Assembly: GCF_024704725.1 (NCBI RefSeq)
Contig: NZ_JALIQS010000004.1
Location: 434,001-498,000, forward strand
Direction: 5' to 3'
Source: Shinella sp. CPCC 101442
Lineage (GTDB): Bacteria; Pseudomonadota; Alphaproteobacteria; Rhizobiales; Rhizobiaceae
Length of the DNA stretch: 64,000 bases
The notes under the pieces are model-generated. The model saw only the letters and a list, made by a program, of their open reading frames with translations. It was not told the origin of the DNA and ran no database searches. This document shows, one piece after another, positions 26,688 to 36,683 of this stretch (positions within the stretch are counted from its first letter, which is position 1; each line of letters begins with the position of its first letter). Both the position numbers and the translations under genes were made by a program.

Positions 26688-28349
26688 ATGACGAATGACA
26701 CTAGACCTGACCTCATCGACTTAAATGGGAAGGATTTGGTTTGGCGGGATGTTGAAGAAGCCATTTCCGCAAGTACGAACCCCTATTCCGCAATGGCAAA
26801 AGCCACCGAAAGGGTTAGGCCAAAGGTATGGCCGCATGTTTATGCGGAATTTCCAATTTCTCCAGGAAGCAGTATATTCACTATCGGAAGTTGCTTTGCG
26901 CGAAATGTCGAGGATAATTTGGCGTCACTTGGCTACCGCCTGCCGACATTGGATTTCGTTGTCCCACAGGAAGAACAGCCTGGGCGTTCAACAAATTTAC
27001 TTAACAAATATACGCCCGCATCAATCTATCAAGAAATTGCATTCGCCTATAAGATCTATAAACGCGACGGCATCGTTACTCGGGATGATATAGAATGGCT
27101 CGTCTTCGAGGAGAAGCCGGGGCATTTCCTGGATCTAGGCCTCTCAACACTTAAAGCAGTAACTTTTGAACGCCTCCTCGAACGGCGACAGTTGGTGTAT
27201 GAAATCTTTAAGAGCCTTTTCAAAGCCGAACTCGTAACTATCACATTAGGCTTGGTGGAAGCTTGGTTTGATCAGAAACATGGGGCGTTCATTCAGTTTG
27301 CCCCTACGCGTGAAATGCGGAAGGAAAAAGGGCGGTTTAGGTTCTGCCAGATGACCTACCCGCTCTGCCTTGATTACGTTCGAAAGTCGATTGAAATTAT
27401 TCGCGAAGAGAACGAGTGCAAATTTCTAATTACAACATCCCCAGTATCGCTTGCCAGAACATTTACAGGCATGGATGTTATCACAGCCAATACGGAATCA
27501 AAATCAATACTTCGAGCCGTCTGCGGACAAATTGACCGAGATTTCGATTTTGCTGGATATTTCCCAAGTTTCGAAAGTGCGGTATTGACGAAATCTCCAG
27601 ATGTATACCTTGGTGACAATATTCATGTGTCTCCAGAATTTGTCGGCGAGATTGTTGGAAGCTTAGTGTCTTCATATTTTTCGGAAACTTCGCAATTGAT
27701 GGTAGCCATTCAAAAAGCAAGGACATTGCATTTGGCGAATAATTCCGAAGGGGTAATCAAGGAACTAGAGAAATACTCAAGCGACCCCTCGTTTCCGATG
27801 GATGGAGCGACTCTGCTACTTCAGGCATACGCGCGTACACAAGAGTTCGAAAGGGCGGTGGCTTTTGGACGCAACTGTGAAAAATCCGGTATAAGTGAGG
27901 CTCGCGCTGATGTGGCATCCCGCTTTTATTCTGCCCTTCGTAATGCCTATTTGAAAGTTGGAGAGGTGAACGAAGCCCTTCGTTGTGCTCAGCAAGCACG
28001 TGCGAGAGAGCCAAATTTGCCAGTTTGGGCGTTCGAACATGCCAATACTCTGCTACGAGCTGAGCGTTCGGAGGAAGCCGAGAGCATTTTTCGAGCCCAT
28101 GAAAAATGGATTGATAGCCCGGCCCGTCGTTTGCAATTTGCTCAAATTCTCAAGGAAAATGGTAGAAACGAGGAAGCGCGCGATTGGCTATACCCTGTTT
28201 CGAGCTATGATATGGGTGCAAATCTGTACCTGGAGTATACAAAAATCCTGCTATCTATGATGTTTAAGGTAGAGGCGGCCGACGTACTGGATAATGGATT
28301 GCTTATGCATCCGGGAGATATAAAACTGTCGCAACTCGGCATCAAATGA
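26688..28349 (+). CDS. GSCFA-domain protein with C-terminal TPR repeats
   Basis: 553 residues; GGGAGG stands 8 nt before the ATG. The GSCFA domain (about 45-330) has FTIGSCFARNVEDNL with GSCFA at 67-71, ITLGLVEAW, and ITTSPVSLART, the same blocks as the C-terminal half of the 13-kb fusion protein. Residues about 340-553 are TPR-like helices. The gene is clearly more A/T-rich than the flanking core genes, which points to horizontal origin. GSCFA proteins are SGNH-hydrolase-like and uncharacterised; a role in acyl modification of a surface glycan is inferred from its neighbours. It stands alone between IS remnants. Confidence 0.8.
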   Translation: MTNDTRPDLIDLNGKDLVWRDVEEAISASTNPYSAMAKATERVRPKVWPHVYAEFPISPGSSIFTIGSCFARNVEDNLASLGYRLPTLDFVVPQEEQPGRSTNLLNKYTPASIYQEIAFAYKIYKRDGIVTRDDIEWLVFEEKPGHFLDLGLSTLKAVTFERLLERRQLVYEIFKSLFKAELVTITLGLVEAWFDQKHGAFIQFAPTREMRKEKGRFRFCQMTYPLCLDYVRKSIEIIREENECKFLITTSPVSLARTFTGMDVITANTESKSILRAVCGQIDRDFDFAGYFPSFESAVLTKSPDVYLGDNIHVSPEFVGEIVGSLVSSYFSETSQLMVAIQKARTLHLANNSEGVIKELEKYSSDPSFPMDGATLLLQAYARTQEFERAVAFGRNCEKSGISEARADVASRFYSALRNAYLKVGEVNEALRCAQQARAREPNLPVWAFEHANTLLRAERSEEAESIFRAHEKWIDSPARRLQFAQILKENGRNEEARDWLYPVSSYDMGANLYLEYTKILLSMMFKVEAADVLDNGLLMHPGDIKLSQLGIK

Positions 28350-28394
28350 AGTGGCCAGCGCCAGCTTTTATCTGGTTTTAAGTTATCTAAAGCG

Positions 28395-28550
28395 GCTTTT
28401 TAGTTGATGTGTTTGAGATGGTGGCGGCAGATTGCGATGCGGGCCATTTCGGCTGCGCATCGCTTCAAGTCGCGGGGTGATGGTCTGGGCGGGTTCGGCT
28501 GGTGTCAGCCAACCAAGGCCTGAGTGTGATCGTTGTAGTCTTGGCGCTGG
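28395..28550 (-). pseudogene. short IS3-family OrfB C-terminal remnant
   Basis: The minus strand reads RQDYNDH, then LTPAEPAQTITPRLEAMRSR and NGPHRNLPPPSQTHQ. This is the same tail as the fragment at 15095-15460, but shorter and more diverged. Confidence 0.65.
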
Positions 28551-28594
28551 CCCGCCATGTGCGGCAAGGCAGTCAGCGGTTGGGACTGGTGTCA
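28549..28594. repeat. direct repeat copy 2
   Basis: Copy of the 2357-2402 sequence, with the identical core CAGTCAGCGGTTGGG and about 80% match overall. Here it is not part of an intact AGE gene, though the last codons (DTSPNR-stop on the minus strand) are preserved. It abuts the IS3 remnant. Confidence 0.6.
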
Positions 28595-28771
28595 TGGCCG
28601 CCGCCGTTGCGCTTAGCGCACCGATCGGGCCGGGATAGGCCTATCCTTTGGCACCCCCAGCCTAAACTTCAGCCAGTTCAGCGCACAATATGGATTGCTG
28701 ATCATCGCGTCGTTTGGCGAAGCCATGACGATGCTGGTTGAATAGCCCCGAGTTTCGTAGACACCCTCGGT

Positions 28772-29634
28772 TCAGATTTTCTGCTGCTTTTCGAACTCGA
28801 CGGGCGACAGCATCCCGTTTCTGAGGTGTTTGCGTTTCGGGTTGTAGAACATCTCGATGTAATCGAACACGTCCTGACGCGCTTCATCTCGTGAACGGTA
28901 GACCTTGCGGCGTATCCGCTCTCGCTTCAGAAGATTGAAGAAGCTCTCGCGTCCACCGCATTGTCATGGCAGTTACCGCGTCGGCTCATCGAGTGGACCA
29001 GATTGTGGTGCCCGAGGAACGAAGCCCAGTCCATGCTGGTGAACTGCGAGGCCTGATCCGAGTGGATCAGCACTTTGTCCTTCGGTTTGCGTCGCCACAC
29101 CGCCATGAGCAGCGCCTGCAATACGACGTCCGTGGTTTGGCGGCTCTGCAGTGCCCAGCCGATGACCCGGCGGGAATAGAGGTCGATGACAACGGCGAGA
29201 TAAGCGAAGCCCTCGCAGGTCCGGATGTAGGTGATGTCCGTGACCCAGGCCTTGTCCGGAGCCGCTACGTCAAATTGCCGGTCGAGCGTGTTGTCGATAG
29301 CGACGGCAGGCCAGCCGCCATAGATGCCGGGACGGCATTTGTAGCCAATCTGCGCCTTGATCCCGGCAAGACGGGTCAGACGCGCAACCCTGTTCGAGCA
29401 GCACATCTCGCCCTGGTCGAGAAGGTCGTCGTGCAGCTTGCGATAACCGTAGACCTTGCCGCTCTCTTCCCACGCCGTCAGGAGCAGATCGGTCTGCCGC
29501 TTGTCCTCGTTGGCCCGCCTGCTCAGCGGGTTCTTCAGCCAGGTGTAAAATCCGCTGGGATGAACCCGCAGAAGTCGGCACATCGTCAGCACCGAAAACC
29601 GCAAGCGATACAGGGCAATGAACGCGTACTTCAC
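28772..29634 (-). pseudogene. IS3 OrfB (DDE integrase-type transposase), frameshifted
   Basis: It starts at a GTG overlapping the orfA stop (VKYAFIALYRLRFSVL). It contains SGFYTWLKN, GYRKLHDDL, WVTDITYIRT (first D), LIHSDQASQFTS (second D) and CHDNAV. Two extra bases just after CHDNAV (~28925) destroy the catalytic-glutamate region. The expected NLLKRERIRRKVYRSRDEAR and FYNPKRKH continue in another frame to a stop at 28772. It is inactive unless the sequence is wrong here. Confidence 0.8.
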
Positions 29635-29899
29635 TTTGCATCCCTGGCGAAATACGCGGCCGCTTTTTTAGGATGTCTCGCTCCTCGGTGACGCGAGCCA
29701 GTTCCTTCTTCAGCCGCCTGATCTCCTCGGCCTCGTCGTTGCCCTTGGCGTTCGACGCTGCAAACTTCTTCTTCCATTCGTAGAGCGAATGCTGGCTGAC
29801 GCCGAGACGCTGCGAAACCTCCGCAACCGGATAGCCTCGCTGCGTGATCCGGCGCACCGCGGCACGCTTGAACTCTTCGCTGAAATTCGATTTGCTCAT
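29631..29899 (-). pseudogene. IS3 OrfA (HTH protein), frame change at an A6G run
   Basis: MSKSNFSEEFKRAAVRRITQ starts an IS3-type OrfA with an HTH (VAEVSQRLGVSQHSLYEWKK) and a coiled segment (EEIRRLKKELARVTEERDIL). At the AAAAAAG run (~29670) the original frame leads to nonsense protein. The -1 frame gives KKAAAYFARDAK and a TGA overlapping the orfB start. This is either a one-base deletion or the programmed slippery site known in IS3 elements. Confidence 0.75.
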
Positions 29900-30009
29900 G
29901 ATGCTCTTCTTGCCTCAAAATTAGGAAAGAAGGCGTCTACAAATCTAGGGGGGCTATTCAGCATCAACTCCGGCAGTAGCGATCAGAACTTCAGTATGCG
30001 CTAATATTA

Positions 30010-30310
30010 AACCCAGATCAGCCGATCGGGCAGGCCATCGACGTGTTCTTGCCATTCTCAGACGTTGCTGTCGCAGGTGGTGAGATCGTCGGTGTGGTTG
30101 CCGTGGCTGACGGCGGGGTATTTTTCACTGTTCGTTGCTAAACGATTCCGAGGCAATCGGATCGGGACATGCCTATTGCATAACGCGGTGCTTGCCGGTG
30201 GTCGTCGGTTTGAGGTCGCTGTGCTCAATGTCCGAGCGATCGCTTTTTACAAGGCCTGCGGGTGGAGGAGGGCAGGCGAGAGCTTTGAGGATATCGGTGG
30301 GATGCGGTCG
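30010..30310 (+). pseudogene. decayed GNAT acetyltransferase, copy A
   Basis: In broken frames the plus strand keeps GGEIVGVVAVADG, then FRGNRIGTCLLHNAVLAGG and AIAFYKACGWRRAGESFED. These are the beta-strand, the acetyl-CoA loop and the FYxxCGW end of a GNAT enzyme. Stops and frameshifts interrupt it. It is tail-to-tail with the RTX gene at 30381, as are copies B (34185) and C (37725). Confidence 0.65.
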
Positions 30311-30720
30311 AAACTTTCCGGATGTAGAAGCCGCGCCGTTTCCAGCGCTACAGGTTGCTTATAGATGGCTTCGTGATCGCCTACAGTAGGAAGTCGGCGT
30401 TTGTCAGTTTAAGAGCGTCGTCAAAGTGGAGGACGAAATTCGCCTTCCCATTTCCATCGGTGTCGCCGTAGACATATGTGTCCGCTGCCTTCTTCTCGTA
30501 GCGAAGCTCACCCGCCTTGCCGTGGAATCCGTCGGACTTGATGAACGTGAAAGTTTGATTTCCGCTCTTCGTCGTGTTGGTGTCGATAGCAGACAGGTCG
30601 ATGATGTCCTTCTCGGATTGTGAGAAGTCGAAGATCGTATCGGTTGCTGTTTTGGAGGTGGTTAAGTCGGCTTTCGATTTGAACACAAAGGCGTCCTGGC
30701 CGCTGCCACCATAGAGATCG
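30150..30720. repeat. RTX 3'-module repeat, copy A
   Basis: Covers the GNAT remnant's 3' part and the DNA encoding the RTX C-terminal export module. It recurs at 34200-34790 and 37738-38330 with high similarity that continues past the stop codons, so DNA segments, not just protein domains, were copied. Confidence 0.8.
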
Positions 30721-32843
30721 TCTGCGCCACTGCCTCCATACAGCTTGTCGTTACCCTTGTCCCCTTTGAGCTTGTCATTGCCCGATCCGCCAGCCAGAAC
30801 ATTTTTGCCGCTATCGCCATAAAGCTTATCGGCATATTTCGAGCCGGTGAGGTTTTCGATCGACTTGTACGTATCGCCCTTGGCATCATTGGTGTTGAGT
30901 GAGGAATTCGCGAGATTTGCGGTTACGCCTTTATTTGCGTGAGTATAAGAGACCGTATCCTTGCCTGCGTCGCCCACCAGCCGGTCTGCGCCACCACGGC
31001 CAATGAGGATATCGTTTCCAGAGCCACCCCAGAGCGCATTTGCTTTGCTGTTGCCCACTAAAACATCAGAGCCGGCACCGCCAAAAACGTTCTCAATCGA
31101 GATCAGTCTATCTTTATTGATGTCCTTACCCGACGCCGTCCCCTCGTTGAGGTCAACGGCAACCGCGCGAGATGCACTTTCGTAGCTGACCGTATCGGTT
31201 CCGGGCCCTCCATCATAAAGGTCGTTACCCTTACCTGAGCCGCCCTTGAACACATCATTGCCTCCCAGCCCTTTGGCCGAGTCGTCTCCTCCTCGCATAT
31301 AAAAATAGTCTGGACCTGCTGTCCCGGTAGCGTTGTCGTTGCTGTCTCCATAACGGTTCCAAGAATTCAGAAAGGTTTTAGCGACTTGCTGAACGGCCCT
31401 TTCAATCTGATTTGTCACATGGATATAAGCGAGCTCACCAAGTTTGATGGCGCTGCCAGCTCCGGGGATAAAAATCTTGGCCATGGCAATGGAGTAGTCA
31501 GCCGCAAATTCACTGGTATTTTTATAACCTCCGGAATATGCCTTGGCCAAAACAGGAATGGCTTCGTCGTTGAACTCCTTGAGTTTGAGGAAGATGTTAA
31601 GTGTTCTTCCGACACCTTGAAGGACGGCAGGGAGCAACTCTTTGAGACCTTGCTCAAGCTGAATATCAAGGCTGCGCTCCAGGAGTTCTCCTGATGCGTC
31701 CTTTAGGATTTCCTTATTTAAATTGAATATGGACTGCGCCAGCTTTTCGTCTCGAGCGCGAGCCGCGGTCGGGTCGAACGCGTATTTTTCGCGCGGGTCG
31801 GTTGACGGATTAGATGTGTCTTTGCGCCACAGGGCGATGCTCGATCCTGCAGAGGTGTTAGTAACATCGGCTCCAAGGAGGGTCGAGCTGATCCCCTCGG
31901 TTATGCGAACGGTTTCCTTGGTTTTTAGATCATCATTGAATATTTCTATAGTGGTTTCCTTTCCATTAAAGGATACAAGAATCCCATCAATGTGGTTTTT
32001 TGAGAGAAAATATAATACATCTTTCGATTCTAGGCGATCAACGCTGTCATGATTATCGACGTAGTAGTTATCCGATCCGGCTCCTCCAAAGAGTTCGTCG
32101 GATGTATTCTTGATGCCTTTAATGTAGTCAAGCCCATCCAGATCGTCATTGCCATACCCACCGATCAGCGTGTCGTTTCCGGCATTGCCAATAAGCGTAT
32201 CGTTACCATTTTCCCCATAAATAATATCATTAAGATTTCCGCCATATACTTTGTCACTGCCTCCTCCTGCGTTAAACGAATACATATTTTGAGAGGACAA
32301 TATCCCCCAAGCCTGCCATTTGGCGGCAGTTTCGGGTAGGTGAACGGTATCTGAACCACTCAAAGACGAGTTCGCAGAGTCGAATTCGAAGTCAGACGGA
32401 TTAAGCGTGTTGAGATTTCGGATATCACCATTTTCGGTGAACAAGGCCTCGCCATACACATATGCCCAAGCCCAGAAATATGTGACTAGCTTGCTTGTGT
32501 AGCTCTGATCGCCAGCGTGAATAACGTAGGTGATTGTTGGGGGTTCATAAGACATTTCCTCCGGTGGTTGTGCATCAACCTCAAGAATATAGTCTTCGAG
32601 GATATTCATATGCGCGACAAACGCTTCTGTGAAGCCTTCCCCGCTTCCGCCGCCAACTCCGTAGTTATTTGGAACGTAGATTGTGGAAAATGGATAGTTT
32701 TTATCCCATCCGGCTAGATCGACACCGCCGTATGTTACCGGCTCATAATTGAAATGGTTCCAAAAGTCGTCCGGTTGCTGTCCTTCGCCCCACGAAAATC
32801 GTTCAAGATCGATACCGATCTTTAGGTAGGCAATTTTAGTCAC
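30381..32843 (-). CDS. RTX calcium-binding secreted protein A
   Basis: 820 residues from a GTG at 32841-32843 with GGAG about 9 nt upstream; an ATG nine codons earlier is the alternative. The N-terminal 200 residues are of unknown fold with no classical signal peptide. RTX nonapeptides (GGxGxDxLx) occur in two blocks, near 200-245 ([18 protein letters not shown]) and 510-720. A hydrophobic, possibly membrane-active stretch lies between them (about 380-495). The last ~110 residues ([11 protein letters not shown]...[15 protein letters not shown]) are a serralysin-type C-terminal export module. It is expected to leave the cell through a type I secretion system, which is not encoded here. The C-terminal module and 3' flank match the two other RTX genes almost exactly. 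Confidence 0.88.
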   Translation of the reverse strand: MTKIAYLKIGIDLERFSWGEGQQPDDFWNHFNYEPVTYGGVDLAGWDKNYPFSTIYVPNNYGVGGGSGEGFTEAFVAHMNILEDYILEVDAQPPEEMSYEPPTITYVIHAGDQSYTSKLVTYFWAWAYVYGEALFTENGDIRNLNTLNPSDFEFDSANSSLSGSDTVHLPETAAKWQAWGILSSQNMYSFNAGGGSDKVYGGNLNDIIYGENGNDTLIGNAGNDTLIGGYGNDDLDGLDYIKGIKNTSDELFGGAGSDNYYVDNHDSVDRLESKDVLYFLSKNHIDGILVSFNGKETTIEIFNDDLKTKETVRITEGISSTLLGADVTNTSAGSSIALWRKDTSNPSTDPREKYAFDPTAARARDEKLAQSIFNLNKEILKDASGELLERSLDIQLEQGLKELLPAVLQGVGRTLNIFLKLKEFNDEAIPVLAKAYSGGYKNTSEFAADYSIAMAKIFIPGAGSAIKLGELAYIHVTNQIERAVQQVAKTFLNSWNRYGDSNDNATGTAGPDYFYMRGGDDSAKGLGGNDVFKGGSGKGNDLYDGGPGTDTVSYESASRAVAVDLNEGTASGKDINKDRLISIENVFGGAGSDVLVGNSKANALWGGSGNDILIGRGGADRLVGDAGKDTVSYTHANKGVTANLANSSLNTNDAKGDTYKSIENLTGSKYADKLYGDSGKNVLAGGSGNDKLKGDKGNDKLYGGSGADDLYGGSGQDAFVFKSKADLTTSKTATDTIFDFSQSEKDIIDLSAIDTNTTKSGNQTFTFIKSDGFHGKAGELRYEKKAADTYVYGDTDGNGKANFVLHFDDALKLTNADFLL

Positions 32844-33614
32844 GACAGCCGATCTCCATATATATTTCAATGAGGGAATATTCCCGATGGTTGCCGCTAT
32901 CGCATCACCCGTTTGGGGGGCATTGATCCTAAGGCTTTTTTGAAGGGCTTAGTGGGCGTTTTCAAATACCTGTCATGCACCCGCTTCGCGCTGTTTCCGT
33001 GGTTGCAGCTGTCTTAACGCCCTGCCGCCGACATTCTACACGCATTCCCCTCCGCTTGACACAGCCCGCGAACTGTTGAACGACTGCTGCCTCGGCGCTG
33101 CCATGCGGGTATGATGTAATGGTAGCCTGTCAGCTTCCCAAGGGATGCTCGCAATGCTTGTGTAAGCTGGTTGTAATCACATATTTACAAATATAATCAG
33201 TGATTTAAGAACGTTCCTGCTCGCGAATTTCCTCGGAATTTTTGACAGCGAGCAGCACAGAAATCGCACCAGTCTCGAAAGGAACGGACCTTTTGTAAGC
33301 CGATGTTTACGAAATGGTCTTGCGAATGGTCGTGATGAGTTGCGGTGCACCCGAGTGGCACCAGGAATCGCCCACCTCGTTCCCGGATGGTCTTCCAGAG
33401 GAACAGTCGTCATTCGAGACCAATTCCAGCCGAGGGTGCTGACCAATTTCCTCAATTCTCCAAAACGATTTAAATCGCGCTTTTTTAAAATGCCTGCGGT
33501 CGTGTTCAAGTGGGGTCTGATTTCAGAGCTATTCATCGGTTCCTGCAAATCTATCCGCGTTGTCTAACCCGGTGACAAAATGGACCCTCGCCTCACCGAA
33601 CAAGGAGAGGCGAC
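32844..33614. other. 771-bp region with a tRNA-Gly fragment, otherwise gene-free
   Basis: It holds the leader of RTX protein A, the tRNA-Gly 5' half copy at 33105-33142 with its similar upstream flank (from about 33047), and the leader of the next small gene (AGGAGAGG before 33615). Open frames here show no family features. Confidence 0.6.
33105..33142 (+). pseudogene. truncated tRNA-Gly copy (5' half)
   Basis: The first 38 nt are identical to the complete tRNA-Gly(CCC) at 41352. The match stops just after the anticodon loop (CTTCCCAAG), where unrelated sequence begins. The flank for ~58 bp upstream also resembles that of the real gene. It cannot fold as a tRNA. Confidence 0.9.
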
Positions 33615-34166
33615 ATGAGCAAGGCAAAACCGACCGCAACCGTTCCGACCGACAAGGCTGTCATCGCAGTAGCGGTCGCGGAAGGACGGAAAATGATCGA
33701 GGCTGGAAAATCCAAAATCGATACCGCCCTGGCGATCTACGAAAAGCTTGAGGGCACGGAGCAGGACGTCATCGTCAAAGCGTTCATCGAGGGCGCGACA
33801 CTGACGGAAAAAGATGCACTTACCTACTGGTACAATTGTCGTCGACGGATTGCGAACCCTTCTGCGGACACGGATGAAACGCGCGTCGACATGATCCTTT
33901 TGAATCTAGGGATTGAGGGCGTTCCTCCATCGGAGACGAATGCGTTCGGCAAATGTCGCTATGACAACCCTTTTCAAGGAGTGCCAGCAAAGGTGCGCTG
34001 TAACGGCACCATGGAGGATGGCGCACCGTTTGAAGCTCTGTTTGTGACGGACGGGAGTGGGCCTCGAATGCTTACGGACCTTGAACTTTCTGATCTTCCG
34101 TCGGCCGTTGTGGAGACGTTGAAGCCGGGTTTGTCTGGTGATCCAAAGTCGGCAGGTCAACAGTGA
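33615..34166 (+). CDS. hypothetical protein, chimera sharing its C-terminus with the 37.1-kb gene
   Basis: 183 residues; AGGAGAGG lies 5 nt before the ATG. Residues 1-77 (MSKAKPTATVPTDKAVIAVA..., a helical, charged segment) show no signal peptide. From NPSADTDETRVDMILLNLG onward (about 78-183) the protein nearly duplicates the secreted protein at 37136-37705, with DNA identity to match. The N-terminus has therefore been swapped. Without a signal peptide the shared domain would stay in the cytoplasm, so the gene may be a non-functional fusion. Function unknown. Confidence 0.55.
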   Translation: MSKAKPTATVPTDKAVIAVAVAEGRKMIEAGKSKIDTALAIYEKLEGTEQDVIVKAFIEGATLTEKDALTYWYNCRRRIANPSADTDETRVDMILLNLGIEGVPPSETNAFGKCRYDNPFQGVPAKVRCNGTMEDGAPFEALFVTDGSGPRMLTDLELSDLPSAVVETLKPGLSGDPKSAGQQ

Positions 34167-34184
34167 AGTTCGTCGGTTACGTCT

Positions 34185-34400
34185 AGGGAGGCGCTTGATT
34201 TCGAGACAGTCGGTTTGGGACATGTCTTCTGCGCAACGCGATGCTTGGTGGCGTCGCAGGCTTGAGGTTGCTGCGTTTAATGGGCAGTGATAGCTGTTTA
34301 CGAGGACTGTGGATGGAAGAGTGCAGGCGAGAGCTTTGAGGATGTCGGTGGGATGCGGGTCGAAACTTTCCGGATGGGGATGTAGCGCTGTTTCCAGCGC
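34185..34400 (+). pseudogene. decayed GNAT acetyltransferase, copy B
   Basis: More degenerate than copies A and C, but alignable to both at DNA level, including the stretch encoding CGWKSAGESFEDVGG. It contains stops. It lies between the chimeric small gene and the RTX B gene, the same order as in copy C. Confidence 0.6.
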
Positions 34401-34790
34401 TGCCACCCATCTCATAGGTCGCCTCCTGTTCGCCTACAGCAGGAAATCGGCTTTTGTCAGCCTAAGAGCATCGTCAAAATGCAGTACAAAATTCGCCTTC
34501 CCATTTCCATCGGTGTCACCGTAGACATAGGTGTCAGACGCCTTCTCCTCATAGCGAAGCTCACCTGCCTTACCGGTGAAGGCATCCGATTTGATAAAAG
34601 TGAAGGCCTGATTTCCGCTCTTCGCCATATTGGCGTCGATGGCAGACAGGTCGATGACGTCCTTCTGGGGTTGAGAGAAGTCGAAGATCGTATCGGTTAC
34701 GTTGATTGATGTTGTCAGGTCGGTCTGTGATTTGAACACAAAGATGTCCCGACCATTGCCACCGGAAAGATCGTCGGCGCCGCTCCCCCC
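34200..34790. repeat. RTX 3'-module repeat, copy B
   Basis: Second copy of the GNAT-remnant plus RTX export-module segment. It differs from copies A and C mainly by scattered substitutions. Confidence 0.8.
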
Positions 34791-36683
34791 ATACAGCTTG
34801 TCGCTGCCGCCCGCACCCTTGAGAATATCACGACCAGCACCACCAAAGAGGGTGTCGTTGCCAGCTCGGCCTTCTAGAATATCCGACCCGCTACCGCCCT
34901 TGATCACCCCGCCATCAGTTGGTGCCCGAATCTCCGCGATATCTTTGATATTAATTGAGAAAATCTTCGTTGTGTACAGGCCGTTTTCATCTTTCGCCTG
35001 AATCTGAATAGTGTCCGAATGAGTTTTTTCGTAATCGAGTGCCTTGGCGACGATCAGTTTGTCGCCGACGATCTTGAAAAATCCACCGCCATCGTCTGTT
35101 AATTTGTAGGTCAACTTGCCGCCTTCGGGATCCTCGGCCGAAAACGTGCCGACGATCGTGCCGACAGTCGCATTTTCAGCGACTGCCGTGCCCTTAAGAG
35201 TAACGTTATTCGGCGCCTCATTGACGTCATCGACCTTGATCTTGATGGCCTGACTGCCGCTTGGCCAGCCATCGCTGGCCCAGACCTTCACGACATAGAT
35301 GCCGTCCTTTCCTGCGTCTCGGCGCGTTTCGTAGTCAGGAGCTGCCTTGAAGGAAAGGGCTCCGGTCTTTGCGTCGATATTGAAAAGAGCCCAATCGGCA
35401 CCGGAGATTGAATAGGTCACCGGCTTCCGCTCGGGGTCTGCTGCAACAACCTTGGTAACAGCTCTCGTGTTTTCATCGACGGTGATTGATGCTGTTGATC
35501 CACCGCCGTTGGATGAAATAACGGGTGCCTCATCCATGTCGAGCACATCGAATACGAAGCTCGCAGATGTACTTGCGCCCTTGGTATCCGTTGCAACGAT
35601 CGTGATGCTGTAGCTTTTTGTCGTCTCATAATCGAGCGGGGCATTGAGCCGAACTTCACTGCCGACGATCTTGAATTTGCCGCCGGGATTGGACGACAGG
35701 CTGTATGTTATACGATCGCCCTCCGGGTCAAAAGCACTGATAAACCCCAGGAGAGTGTTGACAGACATCTTTTCGGAAATTTGTTGATTGCCGAATTCGA
35801 GGTCATAAGGAGCACGATTGGTGGCGATGTCGCTTATAATAAATTGTCCATCATCGAATTTGACGTTTTCGACGTTGACGAGTTTGTCCGTCCCGAGGTT
35901 TACCTTGCCCGATCGCAGGTCCCTGATATAGGCGGTGCCGTCTCCGTTGAGTGTGATGAGGAAGTTTGCGCGCAAGCCCGAATAAATGGCCAGATCTCCA
36001 CCTTTGCCACCATCGATCTCGTCGTTTCCAGTGCCGCCAATCAGGGTGTCAGCGCCATTTTTTCCTCTGAGTTGGTCTTTACCCGCTCCGCCGCTAAGTG
36101 TGTCTGAACCGTCGGTGCCCGAAAGTGTATCGCCGCCGGAGCCACCTGTTGCCGTGATGGCGGTGAGCTGACCGGCAGGGAACTGGATATTGATGTCATC
36201 TTCGTTTGTCCAAACGCCCCCTCCGTAAATGGTAACGTGTCGATCGAAGAGGGAAAAATCAGCGTTGAGGATCTCGGCGTTGTAGATAACTGCGGTCCCC
36301 CTTGTCGCCGATGAAATGAAAACCGTATCCTTGCCTGCAGACAGATCGAAAGAGCTATCTGGAGTATTCCACTCATCAAAGGCATAGGTTTTCAGGGTGA
36401 AATTTCGCAAATCCAGCGTATCTGCGCCACTTCCCGTAGTCAGGTTGAATGTCTCAAAGCCCTGTATGTATGTATTCGCGCCAAGATGAAGTTTGGAGAG
36501 CTCTTGATCTGCCAATCGTATCGAAATCGGAGTCGTAAAGGAGGATAGGTTAAGCTCCAGATAGTCGGTTCCCGAGCTGCCGACCATCGTTTCGCCAACC
36601 GAGCCGAGGACATAGGTGCCGATTGCATTATCGCTGCTGGAGAGCATCTTGATTGCTGTATCAAGCGCAGTTCTGTCACTCAT
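34434..36683 (-). CDS. RTX secreted protein B with cadherin-like domains
   Basis: 749 residues from the ATG at 36681-36683 (MSDRTALDTAIKML), chosen for GGGGGA about 9 nt upstream; the frame stays open for 51 more codons. N-terminal beta-rich part to ~170. One RTX block lies near 185-225 (TDGSDTLSGGAGKDQL). Three cadherin-like repeats lie at about 285-585, each with DPEG or similar calcium ligands and an LDYE motif (SAFDPEGDRITYSL; DYETRRDAGKDG; SAEDPEGGKLTYKL). A second RTX block follows (GGSGSDILEGRAGNDTLFGG). The serralysin-type export module ends in HFDDALRLTKADFLL. Such calcium-stiffened type I secreted proteins usually act as adhesins or biofilm proteins. The secretion genes are elsewhere. 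Confidence 0.87.
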   Translation of the reverse strand: MSDRTALDTAIKMLSSSDNAIGTYVLGSVGETMVGSSGTDYLELNLSSFTTPISIRLADQELSKLHLGANTYIQGFETFNLTTGSGADTLDLRNFTLKTYAFDEWNTPDSSFDLSAGKDTVFISSATRGTAVIYNAEILNADFSLFDRHVTIYGGGVWTNEDDINIQFPAGQLTAITATGGSGGDTLSGTDGSDTLSGGAGKDQLRGKNGADTLIGGTGNDEIDGGKGGDLAIYSGLRANFLITLNGDGTAYIRDLRSGKVNLGTDKLVNVENVKFDDGQFIISDIATNRAPYDLEFGNQQISEKMSVNTLLGFISAFDPEGDRITYSLSSNPGGKFKIVGSEVRLNAPLDYETTKSYSITIVATDTKGASTSASFVFDVLDMDEAPVISSNGGGSTASITVDENTRAVTKVVAADPERKPVTYSISGADWALFNIDAKTGALSFKAAPDYETRRDAGKDGIYVVKVWASDGWPSGSQAIKIKVDDVNEAPNNVTLKGTAVAENATVGTIVGTFSAEDPEGGKLTYKLTDDGGGFFKIVGDKLIVAKALDYEKTHSDTIQIQAKDENGLYTTKIFSINIKDIAEIRAPTDGGVIKGGSGSDILEGRAGNDTLFGGAGRDILKGAGGSDKLYGGSGADDLSGGNGRDIFVFKSQTDLTTSINVTDTIFDFSQPQKDVIDLSAIDANMAKSGNQAFTFIKSDAFTGKAGELRYEEKASDTYVYGDTDGNGKANFVLHFDDALRLTKADFLL

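Larger units (their letters stand above)
28739..29960 (-). mobile_element. nearly complete IS3-family insertion sequence (1222 bp)
   Basis: Inverted ends are recognisable: TGAATAGCCCC...GTAGAC at 28739 and its imperfect complement GTCTAC...GGGGCTATTCA ending at 29960. Between them, on the minus strand, are orfA and orfB of an IS3 element. Length and gene order are typical. Target duplications were not found. Both genes carry frame lesions. Confidence 0.88.

Noticed and set aside
33177-33548. 123-codon minus-strand frame
   Set aside because: No ribosome site or family features; lies in a decayed segment.
33615-34166. Calling the small gene a toxin or antitoxin
   Set aside because: Only the shared C-terminus and chimeric structure are visible; nothing in the sequence shows toxicity.
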